Source: Corythucha ciliata
Taxonomy: Eukaryota; Arthropoda; Insecta; Hemiptera; Tingidae
Length of the DNA stretch: 64,000 nt
Direction: 5' to 3'
Assembly: GCA_038030265.1 (NCBI GenBank)
Contig: CM075941.1
Location: 48,360,164 to 48,424,163, forward strand
Below the pieces are notes generated by a model that was not told the origin of the DNA, ran no database searches, and saw nothing but the letters and a program-made list of their open reading frames with translations. Made by a program: the position numbers and the translations under genes. This document shows positions 10,827-22,040 of the stretch, piece after piece (positions within the stretch are counted from its first letter, which is position 1; each line of letters opens with the position of its first letter).

Positions 10827-11222
10827 TCACTCGACTATTGTATGGGTAAGGGATATAATTTGACGAGTGGTCTCGACTGTGGAGTCCGAAAACGCCCTTA
10901 CGCCGACAATTGGGTGGCGGGCGGACAGGGTGTCTCGAACGAAACAAAGCAAATTTGAAAGCAGCAGAGCCGCGCATAACTCGAGGCGAGGAATACTGAC
11001 ACACTTTTCTGGTGACACCTTGGATTTCGCACAAACGAAACGGGCACTTGTTCCATTTGCGCCTGCGGTTCGAATATAGACGACTGCACCGTACGCAGAA
11101 CTCGAGGCATCTGTGAAACCTACGAGAAGGGTGTGGTCCCCAGGCTCTACGGAAAGAGCACGAGGAATCGACCTCTGCCAGGTGGGACAGACTTCCAGAG
11201 AAATTCTCCCATTGACGACCAA
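10827..11222 (-). pseudogene. BEL RNase H domain
   Basis: A 131-codon frame containing LLVGFTDASSSAYGAVVYIR and, further on, RLELCAALLL and RAFSDSTVET. These are the conserved blocks of BEL/Pao RNase H, including acidic residues in FTDAS and SDSTV. It lies one frame away from the RT frame that ends at 11263, so a frameshift at about 11225-11260 splits the polyprotein. The frame then ends in the tandem repeat, and no integrase follows. Confidence 0.8.
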
Positions 11223-11262
11223 CTTCGAGGGGGGGAATTTCGTCCCAATCGATTTTCAGGGC

Positions 11263-13083
11263 TCACAAAGTTTTGATAAGGCATTTAACGACGACAGTTA
11301 TCGGACCAAAAATGCGGAGAGGGTCGACAATTCGTGCGATCATGGACAGCATGGCTCGTTTAGAACAAGAGGAAGCTTGATTTGGCAAGTCAATATCAAC
11401 CGAGAACACATCTCGTATGGGATCCCACCGAAGACCCAAACCCTTAAGAGACAATTCCTTGTCGAACGAAATCAGATCTACCGAGCGATTTTCTTCGGGA
11501 ACTTCGGACAAAACCCTCCATGAGTTAGAGGACCACTTGGTCATTCGAAAGGAACCTCTTTTGAAAAGACCGAGGAGGTCTCGATAGAGCTCACACGCCT
11601 CAGACTCTGACGATACTGAATTTAAAAAATCGTCCATATATAAGTCACGATTGGCCGATTTAAGAGCTTTTGGAAAATTGACTCCCTCAAAATCCACTAA
11701 ATGACGGACAGTCCTGAGAGCCAAATAGGGAGGACAAGACATTCCAAATACGACGGTGTTCATCTGATTGACTTTCAACTCATCTTGTGGGGAGGAAAGC
11801 CACACGAGACGCTGAAACCTGCAGTCCCGCTCGTCTACCAGTACGCGCTGGTACATTTGCTGAATATCTGCTGAAAGAGCGTACCGAAACAAACGAAAAT
11901 TCATTAAAATTGCGGCCAAATCCCTTTGTAATTTGGGGCCCGAGTGCAGCAAATCATTTAACGAATAGCCCGAGGTCGCTTTAGCACTCGCATCCAAAAC
12001 CACCCTGAGTGGTGTACTAGTGTTGCTGGATTTAAATACTCCATGGTGAGGAATGTAATAAGCGGGACTACTATCTTGAATTTGGTTCGAAGGCACCAGA
12101 GACATATATCCTTTTTCCAGATAGCCATTCATGACATCTGTAAATAGTTGGTGTAGTTTGGGATCGGTCACTAGACGCCGACCCATTGATAAAAACCGTT
12201 TAGTCGCTAAAGCTAGCGAATCCCCTAGTAGAGACGGAGAACGACAAAATGGTAACGACACAATAAACCGACCGTCGAGGCCTCGCGACACAGTGCTCTG
12301 GAAATGCTTTTCGCACAGATCGTCTTCCACTGAAGGTTGAACCGAAATAGGCACCTTCTCGAATGACCAGAACTTTGACAGGGTTCCTTCGAGCGAACTC
12401 TCTACGCAAACATTAAAGACTCTAGTGACGGGGGGAGATGAGGTATTAACAGGTACTTCACCTGTCACTAACCAACCTAAAGGCGAATCCATGGCCACTG
12501 GACCGGGAACCGGCCCCTCAATCTTTCGCCTTCCGATTATCAATGACCACAAAGCGGCCCCTATCAGTAAATCTACGGGCCCTGGAATATTAAAACTCGC
12601 GTCGGCCAGCTCTAGACCACGGAGGTGAGGGAGATTCTCCAACGGCACAGTTTTGGAAGGCAAAGTATCAGTAATCTCCTCCAAAACTAACGCCTCAATT
12701 TGATATTTATTTTGGGGAAACACTCTTGATGAAAAAGAAAATGAAGTTTTTTCTTTGATCGACGCAACGCCTTGCGCTAAACAAGTCACGTGGGATTTGG
12801 TGGGCGTGGTGAGAAGACCAAGTCGTTCGCATGCTTCCTTTCGGATGAAGTTACCTTGGGAGCCCCCATCGAGCAAGGCTCGCAACAAAAAGGGCTGGCC
12901 AGTGGTGCGTTGTAAAACCACGACTTGAGCAGTACTGAGCAATACAAGGGAGTGTTGGCACACGTTAGACACGATGGTAGGCGAGGGGGTGGGCTCTACT
13001 GGTGGATTCGATCCGAATTGGGGGGGAGCTATTTCTCTGCGGCAACTCATCAAAATGAAGCAACCCGTGGTGACGCCGCTCAC
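11263..13083 (-). CDS. BEL protease-reverse transcriptase
   Basis: An open frame of 606 codons. An A17-type aspartic protease is marked by LLDGGSQGNFIRKEA (about residues 68-82), followed by the linker block GPVDLLIGAALWS and the LGWLVTGEV motif. The RT includes RVVLDASAKA, SADIQQMYQRVLV (motif A), VFGMSCPPYLALRT and YMDDFLNSV (the catalytic YxDD), then FRMTKWSSNS, all characteristic of BEL/Pao. This is the best preserved RT in the window. It ends by frameshift before RNase H, and its start overlaps the Gag zinc-finger frame. Confidence 0.9.
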   Translation of the reverse strand: MSGVTTGCFILMSCRREIAPPQFGSNPPVEPTPSPTIVSNVCQHSLVLLSTAQVVVLQRTTGQPFLLRALLDGGSQGNFIRKEACERLGLLTTPTKSHVTCLAQGVASIKEKTSFSFSSRVFPQNKYQIEALVLEEITDTLPSKTVPLENLPHLRGLELADASFNIPGPVDLLIGAALWSLIIGRRKIEGPVPGPVAMDSPLGWLVTGEVPVNTSSPPVTRVFNVCVESSLEGTLSKFWSFEKVPISVQPSVEDDLCEKHFQSTVSRGLDGRFIVSLPFCRSPSLLGDSLALATKRFLSMGRRLVTDPKLHQLFTDVMNGYLEKGYMSLVPSNQIQDSSPAYYIPHHGVFKSSNTSTPLRVVLDASAKATSGYSLNDLLHSGPKLQRDLAAILMNFRLFRYALSADIQQMYQRVLVDERDCRFQRLVWLSSPQDELKVNQMNTVVFGMSCPPYLALRTVRHLVDFEGVNFPKALKSANRDLYMDDFLNSVSSESEACELYRDLLGLFKRGSFRMTKWSSNSWRVLSEVPEENRSVDLISFDKELSLKGLGLRWDPIRDVFSVDIDLPNQASSCSKRAMLSMIARIVDPLRIFGPITVVVKCLIKTL

Positions 13084-13282
13084 AGCGGGCGCAATTAATT
13101 TTTGACGAGCAATTCCCCACAGAGTGAGACAGGGACAGACAATTGAAACAGCGGCGAGCCATCTTCACCTTTTCGAACCGTTGTTTAGCATTCATTTGCA
13201 GGAATGAAGGGCATTTATACCACTGGTGTGCTGGGGTGACCGAACAGAGTGAACATGTTGCGAGGGACGCACCTTTGGACAT
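12965..13282 (-). pseudogene. BEL Gag zinc-knuckle region
   Basis: The frame shows three cysteine clusters: CSLCSVTPAHQWYKC (CX2CX5HX4C), CFNCLSLSHSVGNC (CX2CX4HX4C) and CARCERRHH. These are the nucleic-acid binding knuckles at the end of BEL Gag. The region is in a different frame from the main Gag body, so Gag is broken between about 13282 and 13361. Confidence 0.8.
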
Positions 13283-13360
13283 TTCCGTTTGTTGGGCAAC
13301 GAAAACTTGGGGTGCCTTTCCCGAGCCTCTGCCCGAAGGGGTAGGTAACGGTCTTTCCGA

Positions 13361-14227
13361 TCAAGCCAGAATCTTCGCCTGTGATCGAACAAAATCAACT
13401 AGTTGTTGGAAGCTAGGCAATTTCTCTTCCCTCAAAGTCATGTCGAAATGATGAACTGTCTCCGAATCATGTCTTTTACAAGCAGTGCTCACCAGAAAGA
13501 AATCAAACAGATCATCAATTTCGAGTTTCTTTATTGCGAGAGCGGACTCGACAAACCCCTCGAGAATCGAATTCAATCCTTTCTCCGACTCCTGCGTGAT
13601 CGGTTTGAAATTAACAATTTTGTCTAAATAATAACTACCTAGCGTCCTCTTGTCCTCGAATCTATTGACCAGCGTATTTAACAGCAGTTTGTAATTTGCC
13701 TCAGAAGGGGGAATCCCCGTAATGGTGCTTCTTGCACTTCCAGATAAGTGAGTTACCAAGTAATTTACTTTTTCTAGATCGGACAGAGATCTATTTTGAT
13801 CGATTAGTTTTAAAAACAATTGATAGAACGGGGTCCAATTTTCTGGGGAACCATCAAATTTCATTATTTGGATAGGTTCGAGTTTGATACCAAACCCACC
13901 CGCCCCTTTCCCAGCACCTTCACTTGACGTCGGTGACAACTTATTGACTATTACTGAGATTTCGTCACACAAATCTTGCATAGCGGATATTTTTGCAAAG
14001 GACGGGACATAGTCAGAATCAACTTCGACACTAGTCTCCTCCAACTTTTCAACAAAAACTCGGAAGTCATTAAACAGGTGAGGAACTTGTTTAGCTTTGA
14101 CTAAGAATAATTCTTCAGTCTCAGCAGTAACGCGTTTCGACAAATCATATATTTTTTGAACTTGTGCAAAGATTGCTTCTACCCGTGAGGACAAAATTTT
14201 AACTCGTACCTTCCCAGCCATTTTCAA
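13361..14227 (-). CDS. BEL Gag, DUF1759-type body
   Basis: 288 codons from an ATG near the 5' LTR. An N-terminal helical region is followed by the typical block IMKFDGSPENWTPFYQLF and LEKVNYLVTHLSGSA, then a helical tail ending in FVRSQAKILA. This matches the DUF1759/Gag segment that precedes A17 protease in BEL/Pao elements. Gag would form the particle. The product is separated from its zinc knuckles by a stop or frameshift. Confidence 0.85.
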   Translation of the reverse strand: MKMAGKVRVKILSSRVEAIFAQVQKIYDLSKRVTAETEELFLVKAKQVPHLFNDFRVFVEKLEETSVEVDSDYVPSFAKISAMQDLCDEISVIVNKLSPTSSEGAGKGAGGFGIKLEPIQIMKFDGSPENWTPFYQLFLKLIDQNRSLSDLEKVNYLVTHLSGSARSTITGIPPSEANYKLLLNTLVNRFEDKRTLGSYYLDKIVNFKPITQESEKGLNSILEGFVESALAIKKLEIDDLFDFFLVSTACKRHDSETVHHFDMTLREEKLPSFQQLVDFVRSQAKILA

Positions 14228-14548
14228 GTGAGATTATACAGAAATAGACGCAAGAAAGAGGAAACTCAAATACGAAGACTGAAAACAATAACCAAGGGTG
14301 TGTTTGTGGTGAGGTGTTAATTAGTTTCGTTCTATTTCTGATAAATAAAGTGTACTGTAAGCAAAAAGAAAGATTAAAGAGACTTTAACGAGTGCCAGAG
14401 ATCACAATAAACAAAACAAAGAAAAGAAATAAGACCTTGAAGAGGTCTGTTGGGAGATAAATGTCTATTTACTTTATTTACCAAAGTAAAAGTGAACCGT
14501 GTTACTCCTTTACCGCAGGAATGATCCGGCTCGGAGTTGACCAAAATA

Positions 14549-14961
14549 TGTTGGGGCGGTTATTCCGTACCCACGATTCTTATTGTTAATAATAATTTGG
14601 TGACCCAATGTCATTAAATCTGGAGGACCGTGAAAGGAAAAATTAAACAGACTCACCTGAGCTCGTTCCACTCGGTCCACAAAGAGTGTGGTGGGTGAGG
14701 ATAGGACGGAGGGGAGGACGGGAAACTGCAGGCGCAACCGTTTAATTAGACCGACGTAATTTTGGAGTGCAATAATGATTGGTCTGGGTAAAACAGCGTT
14801 GAAACTTCTTTAAACACTGCGTATTAATTCGCTCCAGTGGCTGGGAAGTACGGCGAACAACAACTAGACTTTCTTCCTCTTTACGTTGAGAAAAGGCGAT
14901 AGTAGAGGAAATATTTTTATCTCCTCCCCTTAACTACAAACCTTGCCTTTACGCCTAAACA
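14549..14961 (-). repeat. 5' LTR of BEL element
   Basis: 413 bp, partner of 9927-10339, followed by caggg. Inside it, three bases away, the minus strand reads TGGTCAACTCCGAGCC (about 14530-14545), a plausible primer binding site; I cannot name the tRNA. Confidence 0.95.
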
Positions 14962-15066
14962 CAGGGTGAAAACATCAGATTTCTTGGTAACAAGAGAGTT
15001 TCGAGAAACAATGGACCTGGGTGGGGTTCGGCTTAGCTTATCCCTCGGAGTACGACTCCCATAGGT

Positions 15067-15139
15067 GTCTCCGTGGTGCAAATGGCAGCGTGCTGGACTG
15101 GTAATCCAGAGGTCGCGGGTTCAAATCCCGCCGGGGAGC
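15067..15139 (+). tRNA. tRNA-like sequence, anticodon loop CTGGTAA (GGT, Thr)
   Basis: A 73-base cloverleaf can be drawn: acceptor GTCTCCG with CGGGGAG (first pair G-G is a mismatch, one G-T), a D stem with two wobble pairs, anticodon stem CTGGA/TCCAG with loop CTGGTAA, and T stem GCGGG/CCCGC with loop TTCAAAT. A-box (TGGTGCAAATG) and B-box (GGTTCAAATCC) Pol III promoters are intact, and a T-run follows at 15142-15147. GGT anticodons are unusual for eukaryotic Thr tRNAs, which normally use AGT, and the acceptor end is imperfect. A SINE head or tRNA pseudogene is therefore more likely than a working tRNA gene. Confidence 0.55.
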
Positions 15140-15385
15140 CATTTTTTCTCGAAACTCGAATCGTGTTGGGCTATGCCCTTTCATCGTCGTCCGGATAATA
15201 TCAGTCCAATTAATTTATTAATTAAAATACCGGCGACAGATTTATTCATTATATCCATTGATTTATCTGTTGTTCACCCGTACTTTGTTTGATACTTGGT
15301 CTTGTTGTGTTTCTGTTTTAATTGCATAGTTTGAGAATGGCGTTGCTGCCGAAACAGCGGTCACAAATAAAATAAAACAAATAAG
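15067..15385 (+). repeat. Candidate tRNA-headed SINE
   Basis: The tRNA-like head is followed by a ~240-base unrelated body and an A-rich tail, aaataaaataaaacaaataa. Part of the body (about 15212-15252, with ataccggcgacagatttatt) recurs at about 31464-31502 behind a LINE fragment, which would fit a SINE tail borrowed from a LINE. No flanking duplication was found. Confidence 0.45.
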
Positions 15386-15430
15386 TGGGAGATATCATTC
15401 TTACCTTCAATATCTTCATTGGATATATAC

Positions 15431-15890
15431 TCTCACACGAGTGTTGAATCAATACCAGTAAATAGAGTAAAGTATCGATACTTTCAATCGATACCCTGTA
15501 GTTTTGTGATAGATACTTTTTTTCGATACCAAGTACTATTTCGAACTTTGATTCGATACTGGGAAATGAGTACTTCAGGAATCGATACTTTCATTCGATA
15601 CTGAGTACGATTCGATCCTTTTTAATCAATACCGAGTATTTTTTATTTTTAAAATTTTTTAAATTAATTTAAACAAGTAAACTCCCGGCATCGGAAACGT
15701 ACCATTGAAATGAGTACTTTAATTGGTATCGAATGGGTATTGATTAAAACTAGTACGATACTGAATCAATACCCATTCGATACCGAGTAAAAGTACTCAT
15801 TCGATACTTCCCATACTTCCCAATCGATACTTCAGACGAGTAAAGTATCGATACTTTGTTGGTATCGATTCAACACTTCACACCTACAAC
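15431..15890. repeat. GTATCGAT-rich palindromic element
   Basis: The segment is packed with cgatac/gtatcg strings. Its ends are inverted copies (gtgttgaatcaatacc near 15441-15456 and ggtatcgattcaacac near 15861-15876). Near the right-hand part of the segment are 37-38-bp inverted arms at 15709-15745 and 15764-15801. This looks like a non-autonomous inverted-repeat element with self-complementary content. Confidence 0.65.
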
Positions 15891-15893
15891 CCT

Positions 15894-16040
15894 CAATTTT
15901 CAATTTTTGATTGTGTGCCATGATTTGTGTTTTCCTAAATTTTAGCCGTGAGTCAGCGTCATTACTAAATTTTAGTCGTGAATTAGCGTTTTTCTCTCTT
16001 TTAGCCGTGAATTAGCCGATTTTTTAAAAATTTGTATCCG
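15894..16040. repeat. Degenerate ~30-bp tandem repeat, array 2
   Basis: Four to five units such as ttttagccgtgaattagcg. Orientation matches the arrays at 8.8 kb and 50 kb. Confidence 0.65.
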
Positions 16041-16215
16041 CAAATTGGGCTTTTTTTGTGTTCGGAACTGTGGTTTGGAGCTCTGCTGTGGTTGGACTTT
16101 CACTGTAGTTGGAGGCGTGCTGTGGTTGGACTTTCACTGTAGTTGGAGGCGTGCTGTGGTGTGACTTTGGCTGTGGTTCGACATTTTGCTGTGCACGGGG
16201 CAGGGCTCGATGCTT
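16041..16215. repeat. Short CTGTGGTTGGA minisatellite
   Basis: Two near-exact 34-bp units (gctgtggttggactttcac plus tgtagttggaggcgt) and partial units. The core is the reverse complement of the 17-bp unit of the array at 42.7-43.3 kb. Confidence 0.75.
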
Positions 16216-19200
16216 TTTGATCCACAAGCCATTACCCAAAAAATCCATTGAGCCCCTTACTGTGTCCTCGAATAATTAAATGGAAGCAAAAACGGTCAAT
16301 TTTCACCTGAAATAAATATACAAACACTAGACGTAGGTAGCTACTCTTTTACCAACAACCTCGGGAAGGAAAAAAAAAAAAAAAAATAGCCGCGGCCAAA
16401 AACTCAAAGCCTCCCTTACCTTCTAAATTTCCATACCCCCTCCCCCAAACAACCCCCGCTTTATTTAGGTTTTCACCCTTAACCCCCCCCCCCACCATCG
16501 TGCTTGAAGAGCCACCCCTTCAACATTTCAACCCTCTTCAACTGCCCTCCACCCGCGAGAGCGTCGTCGCCGTTTAGTCGAGTACCCACGTGGGTTCTGA
16601 GCAGTGTTTTTATTCTTTTTTTTTTATAGTGAATGGAGCTGTAGTCGAGCGCTATATTTTCCCGCGATTTTTTCTCTCATTCCCTTATCTGGCAGTATTT
16701 TTTTTTTTTTAAATTGTCGTTTGATCGCGCTTTTGTGACATGTGAAAATCTTTATGATAAAATCGTAAGTAGTTTTAAATATTTTTTTTTCCGTTCCACG
16801 TTATCTCGATGACTATTTTCCTTTTGAGTTCATTATATTAACAGAACATAGGAAAAGGGGAAGAAACTTTTCAGACTCAACCACCCCTGAAGGCAGTGCA
16901 CACCATCCAACTTGACCGAATGGACAAGGGTTGTTGAATGGAAAAAGTTGGGAAAACGACCCCCCCCCCCCTAACAACAACCTTTGATCCAACGTTTTTT
17001 TGTTTTTTTAATTTATCCTCAGTTCTCGGTTCCAATTTTGTCGTTTTGGTAGACAGACAGATTTTTTTTTTTTTTTTTCTGCATCATTTTCCATGGCCTG
17101 TCCCTACGTCAAAAAACTTGTCAAGCCGTCTCTTGTCACGAATAATATTTCAAACTTGCTGTCCTGTGGGCAACGACTTTCAACTGATTGGCTAGTGTAG
17201 TCTTGTATATACAAGCCAGTTATTATTCAAAGAAATTAGTGATGGGTGGGTGGGTGGGCGGAGGGTCAACAAAGTTTCTTAAAACAATTAATAATTCGAT
17301 TAATTAGAAGAAAGCTGGCGCCCCAAAACCTTTTCAATCCCTCCAGCACCCCCTTTTGCAACATTAATGCGATCTAGCCCTCTTCCTTTTTCACTAGCGT
17401 CCCACGATTTTGGCAAACACAATAATTTTTGAAAGGTTTGAAAAGACCGCAAGAGAGTTCGGCAAATTCCAATATTTATACTGGCTCCCTCCTTCCCAAG
17501 ACTCCCGCACAAATGCTTCCTCGATTCAAAAATGAATAAATTAATAAGGGAAATCAAGCTCTGCCCCCCCAGTCATCATCTTTAGGACGGAGAGGGGGGG
17601 GGAGAGTTGTGTCAAGCTACAATCTCCTAGGCTGAATTTTCACTGCATATTAAAATAGGTAATAAAAAATTGATAATGCATGAAGCCTTTTTTCGGCATT
17701 CGAAGATGGTTGCTGGTGTTGTTGTGAGCACAGTGACGGGGATGAAGGGGTGGTAGTGGATATTTCGCGGTTTAGACGTTCAAAGTTATTCCATTCCCGT
17801 TCGTTTCGTATAAAGATTAAAAAATACTGGACATACTTGACATGTCTGTGCTAAGAAAAAAAAGGAAGGGGGGGGGTGGTGAGTAGAAGTGAAAGACGAA
17901 GGTCGAAAATCAATATTTATTCAACAGTGGTGGTCAGTGTATGGGGTTTTGTGGCGTGTTGGAAATAAGTTTGTATCCCGAAAGGAAGCGCAAATAAAAA
18001 AAAAAGGTTTTCTCTCTTGTAAGGAGTGAAATACCCAAGAATTGCAATAATACAGAAGCTTTTTCCGTACCCTTCAATTCTTTGTTGGAGGAAAAAAAAG
18101 ATCTGTTGAAATGCTTTGAATGGGGAGAAATCACTCCAATTTGGGTATACTTTATGAGTGAAACAGGCGCAATCAGTGTCTCAATGAGTGTTAATAGCCT
18201 TAGTTAGGCCTTTTCGCAAAGGATGAAAAAAATCTACTGAGTAGTATTTCCTCTTCCCTTCGCGGGTACAACACGGTCGTTCCTCAAAATGTGGTGAGAG
18301 ACGGGGGGGGGGGGGCTCGCTCTCCTCTCATTTGTTCCGTTTGGAGAAAATACTTAATGTCTTCTTCAATTACGGTGATCCTCCCCCAACAAGGAATTAT
18401 GTTTGAAGCCCTCAGCTTCACCCCCCCCCCCCAACCACCTTCCACTACTTTTCTCAACACCGCTTTCACACAAGACACTTTCGCTCTGTCTCCATCCCTC
18501 TAATGTGAAGCTTCATCCACCCATTTCCCTTCCTACTAGTTTGTTATCCCCTTTTAACCCACTTGTAATCAACGACAGTTCTCCGCATCTTGTGACAATT
18601 TTCCCTCCCAACTCTACCCGACTTTCGGGGAAACCATTTTTTTTCTAAAACCTCGTAAAACGCTATCAAAAAAAAAAAAAAAAATACGGGGGTTTTATCG
18701 CGAGAGAAACTTTTCCTGCTCCGTATTTCCCAGGAAAACTTTCCACTCCCTCGGTTGACTTCTCAGGAAGAACCATAAATTCGATCCAAGATTTGTGATG
18801 TACGAATTTCAAACTACTTAGACATTACGGTGAAACGTTATACTCGTTTGACGCTGCCTATTGTTTCAACGAAGCCATATATTACATTGAAAACAGATAA
18901 AATTGACCTGCGATACAACCCCCTGAAACAGTAACCCCCCCCCCATCCATCATTTCGCTGTACAAAGGAAATGTTATCCAACACAATGACACCACGGGAT
19001 TGTTTGTAATCGGTATGTAAGGGCGTTCTTTGATAGACTGACACACAATACTTCACGCATGGAAAAAAAAAAAGAGGGGAACGAGGGTCTTCTATGCATA
19101 TAAATGGATAATCCCACGAAATTCGTTCAGGACTTTTTATTTTACAACTTCAAAAGAGGAAAAAATGATTGAAGTTTGAAAAAATATCCCAGGGATTTCA

Positions 19201-19860
19201 AGGTCGCAAAAAAGGTACAGAGAGATGTAAAGTGGTATGATTCGTTCTGACAGAAGCACATCATCAAGAGACCTGAGCAAACACTCCAACCCCCCCCCCC
19301 ACCCACCCACCCGCCAACACCATCACCACACCTTTCGAAGCTTTACTTTGTATCATGCTATTATAACTAATTAAGAGGCGATAATTACATTCCGCTCAGA
19401 TACAGAAGGGCTTTTGGAAAGGGAAAATACGAGCCCAAGGGTGCTACGAAAGTCTATTCTGTCCATTAAGTTGTCTTCTCGACTTAACTCACTAATTAAA
19501 AGGGGGAATAGTTTGAAGGGAGGGGGGATAAAGAAAAAGAGAGGTTGAAAAGTGGAGAGAAGTGCATACCGAGGTGAAGAGAAATTTGAATAATAACGAT
19601 CGATGGGAGGGGGAGTAGTAAAATTAAAAATGTCGCAGGTGGTTAAATTAGACGACACCCTTTTCTCCTGTCATTTTCTTTGACATCACCCAGCGACGCG
19701 AGAGTCATTCATCAATTTGCACGTTCACTTCGATGAACAGCGTGAAGCTAATTAATTGGTCCAACTTTTTCAAAGATTTTGTCGTTTGAAACGTCAATTT
19801 TCTTGCTTTTTTACGCCTTTGTATAATTACAGACATGTGTCTTCTTCAAAGGGCCTGACA
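16216..19860. other. Long non-coding stretch
   Basis: No homology recognised. It carries many homopolymer runs: A (16372-16386), C (about 16487, 16962, 18421, 18935 and 19290), G (about 17595 and 18305) and T. A gtgg/gggt-rich patch is at 17240-17265. Short open frames here look random. Confidence 0.5.
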
Positions 19861-20341
19861 GAAACTCCAGTTTATTGTCTAGCCATACTATTTGTACGAT
19901 CGGGAAGTGGCAATGTCTGTTAGCCCGTACTTCAACTCCCCGTCAGCCGCACGCACCGGCCAAAATGGGTGCGTCCCGGTTGAGACCGAGTGGCGGTGGG
20001 GAGCCATGCAGGTGCAAGTGCCATGAAGTACATGGGGTGCATCCACTTAACTTGGGGATTTACCAGCACCATCAACCCGGTCGGACATTGAGGGACCAGC
20101 CGGGAAGTTGACAGTGAACTGGAGCAGTCATAGGTGTGTAGGGGATTGGGACGGATGTACCGGGGAGGTCAGAAGGATATCAGTGGGGTCAGAGGGATCA
20201 GAGATTGCTTGTGGTTTACCCGCAACATCAATCCAACTCGGCAGGCCGAATCGCAGGCGATATGATGCAAGCGGGATATTAGTGTGGGCCATGGTTGCCC
20301 GCAGACCTCTGCGGCGATGTACCATCCCCTAGCAAATGCGT

Positions 20342-20971
20342 TCAACCGCTGAATGCTCGAGAGATAATTAATAAAAGCGGAGGTCCGTGTAACTTGGACA
20401 GCTCCAGAGGGCATTGGGCTGCGGTGTCCTCTCGGTGGCCACGTGGGCAATCCGGTGAGTCTCTTCTCCGATAGAAGTGGAGTTTGCCGTTAAAGCTACC
20501 GTGTCCAGTGAGGAGCTGGATCGCAGGGTAGCATAGTAGGCATAGGTGAGGCATACGCATGCGCTGCTGAATCGAGGGAATAATGTTATGTAGATGACTT
20601 CCGGTGTTGCTTTGGTCCCATCGTTGTTGCCACTGTGCAATCAAGGCACGCCTTACAGCCCGACGGTACGAGGTAAAATCCTCCTCATCAGGAACTGTCA
20701 TAATCCAGTCTGGCCGTGGAAGATTCGAATTCAGGCGTTTAAGTTGGATTGCAAGGCTCTCATCGAGAACAAGGTCTATTGGGGGGGGGGGGGAGACGCC
20801 AGCCAGAACATGGCATGTTGAGTGTGCTGTGGTAGCGTATGCTTTAAGCACCTGCAGTAGTATCAGACGCTGAATTGTGAGAATCTTGTTTCTGGCACGC
20901 TGACTAGCACGGGGCCACCATGCGATACACCCATAAAGGATGCGTGGAACCAGTACCTGCTGGTAATACAC
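20342..20971 (-). pseudogene. LINE C-terminal region (R1-type)
   Basis: 209 codons. The segment LVPRILYGCIAWWPRA is the post-RT thumb block, followed by LQVLKAYATTAHS and VLAGVSPPPPIDL, and near the end QLLTGHGSFNGKLHFYRR with RDSPDCPRGHREDTAAQC. The last block is the C-terminal zinc-knuckle-like motif of R1-clade proteins, here with CPRG in place of the usual CxCG. It would bind nucleic acid during target-primed reverse transcription. Confidence 0.8.
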
Positions 20972-21239
20972 GAGTCTTGAGGATAGAGATACCCCCCATC
21001 CTGGGCGGGAAAGTCCACAAAGGAAACGACGAAGCGGAAGAGCTCGCTCCCGTAACAGTTGGAGATGAAACGGTGGTCTAGGATTACGCCAAGGTAAACT
21101 GGCTTTTTGGTCAGGGGGGAGAGTTCTCCCGTCTCGAAGTAATTATGGTTGGTACGTATTCGGCCCCGAGCGACGAATGTTTATGTTTTGGAGATTGCGT
21201 GACGCAGGCGCGTTGAATCACATCATTGTTCTACGCACT

Positions 21240-21855
21240 TCAAGGCTTCAAAGACACGGTCACAGAGGTGATCATTATATCGGTGGCTCTAATGATGATG
21301 GCCAAGGCATCAACATACGCGATTGTTTGGAAATTAAGATTCGTGAGGCGTCGCAGTAGTTCACTGAAAGTTGAAGCCCAAAGGGCGCAGGCTAGGACCG
21401 CTCCTTGGAGACATCCTGCGGTGATAGGGTTGGTTACGTCATTGCAGTATGCAGTTCTGCCAGTGAAGTAGCTACAAAGGAGGCGATACAAGCTGGATGG
21501 GATTCTCGTTTCGCGCAGGGCAGTTAGGATAGCCGGCTGTCATAGCTCGTTAAATGCTCCTGAGATGTCCAAGAAGAGAACCACAGTAGTATCTCGCGAA
21601 GGCGTCGCTAGTTCCTCCCTGAGCCGGTTTAGGGCATGTGCTGTCGAGCACCCGTGCATGCCACCCTAGCTTCGAGGAATGCAATGCAGTTAGGATAAAC
21701 TTCTCGAAAACTTTAGCCTCAGTTGACATTATGCTTATAGGACGGTACGAGCCTGGCAGTGACGTGTCCCGATGGGGACCCTTTAGAAGGAGGTGTAATC
21801 GACAGCTATTCCACGTGACAGGGAAGTATCCTAGATGCAAACACCGGTTAAACAT
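21240..21855 (-). pseudogene. LINE reverse transcriptase, two frames
   Basis: The first part (21550-21855) has LPGSYRPISIMSTEAKVFEK, RT motifs 1-2. The second (21240-21491) has the degraded motif 4 GCLQGAVLA and the motif 5 box as AYVDALAIII, where R1 elements have AYADDLAI. One of the two catalytic aspartates is lost, so this enzyme is dead. A frameshift separates the two parts. Confidence 0.8.
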
Positions 21856-22040
21856 GTTCGTTAGGATATAAACATAATGTCTGCTGACGTTACGGACGTG
21901 CTCACCGTGAATACCAGAAGTACCTGGGGCCTTGGACGTGCTGATCCTTGCATTGCAGTAGCTACTTGCTCATTCGTTCGTTCAGGGTGTGTCAAGGGGA
22001 GCAAGCACTGACTGGCGTACTTCAGCGTCACACGGTAAGT

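Larger units (their letters stand above)
9927..14961 (-). mobile_element. BEL/Pao LTR retrotransposon, integrase missing
   Basis: A 5.0-kb minus-strand element with 413-bp LTRs beginning TGTTGGGG and ending CTAAACA, flanked on both sides by caggg (9922-9926 and 14962-14966). Gag with DUF1759-type text, zinc knuckles, an A17-type protease and a BEL-type RT and RNase H follow in order. No integrase is present: after RNase H the sequence goes into a short tandem repeat and then the 3' LTR. The LTRs differ at only a few positions by eye, so the insertion is recent relative to its internal damage, or it was copied in trans as an already defective element. Confidence 0.95.

Noticed and set aside
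15067..15139. Bacterial tRNA or contamination
   Set aside because: The GGT anticodon is bacterial-like, but the surroundings are arthropod-type repeats, no CCA or bacterial genes are present, and the body resembles a SINE.
20108..20332. Plus-strand frames opposite the LINE
   Set aside because: They are antisense shadows of the LINE 3' region.
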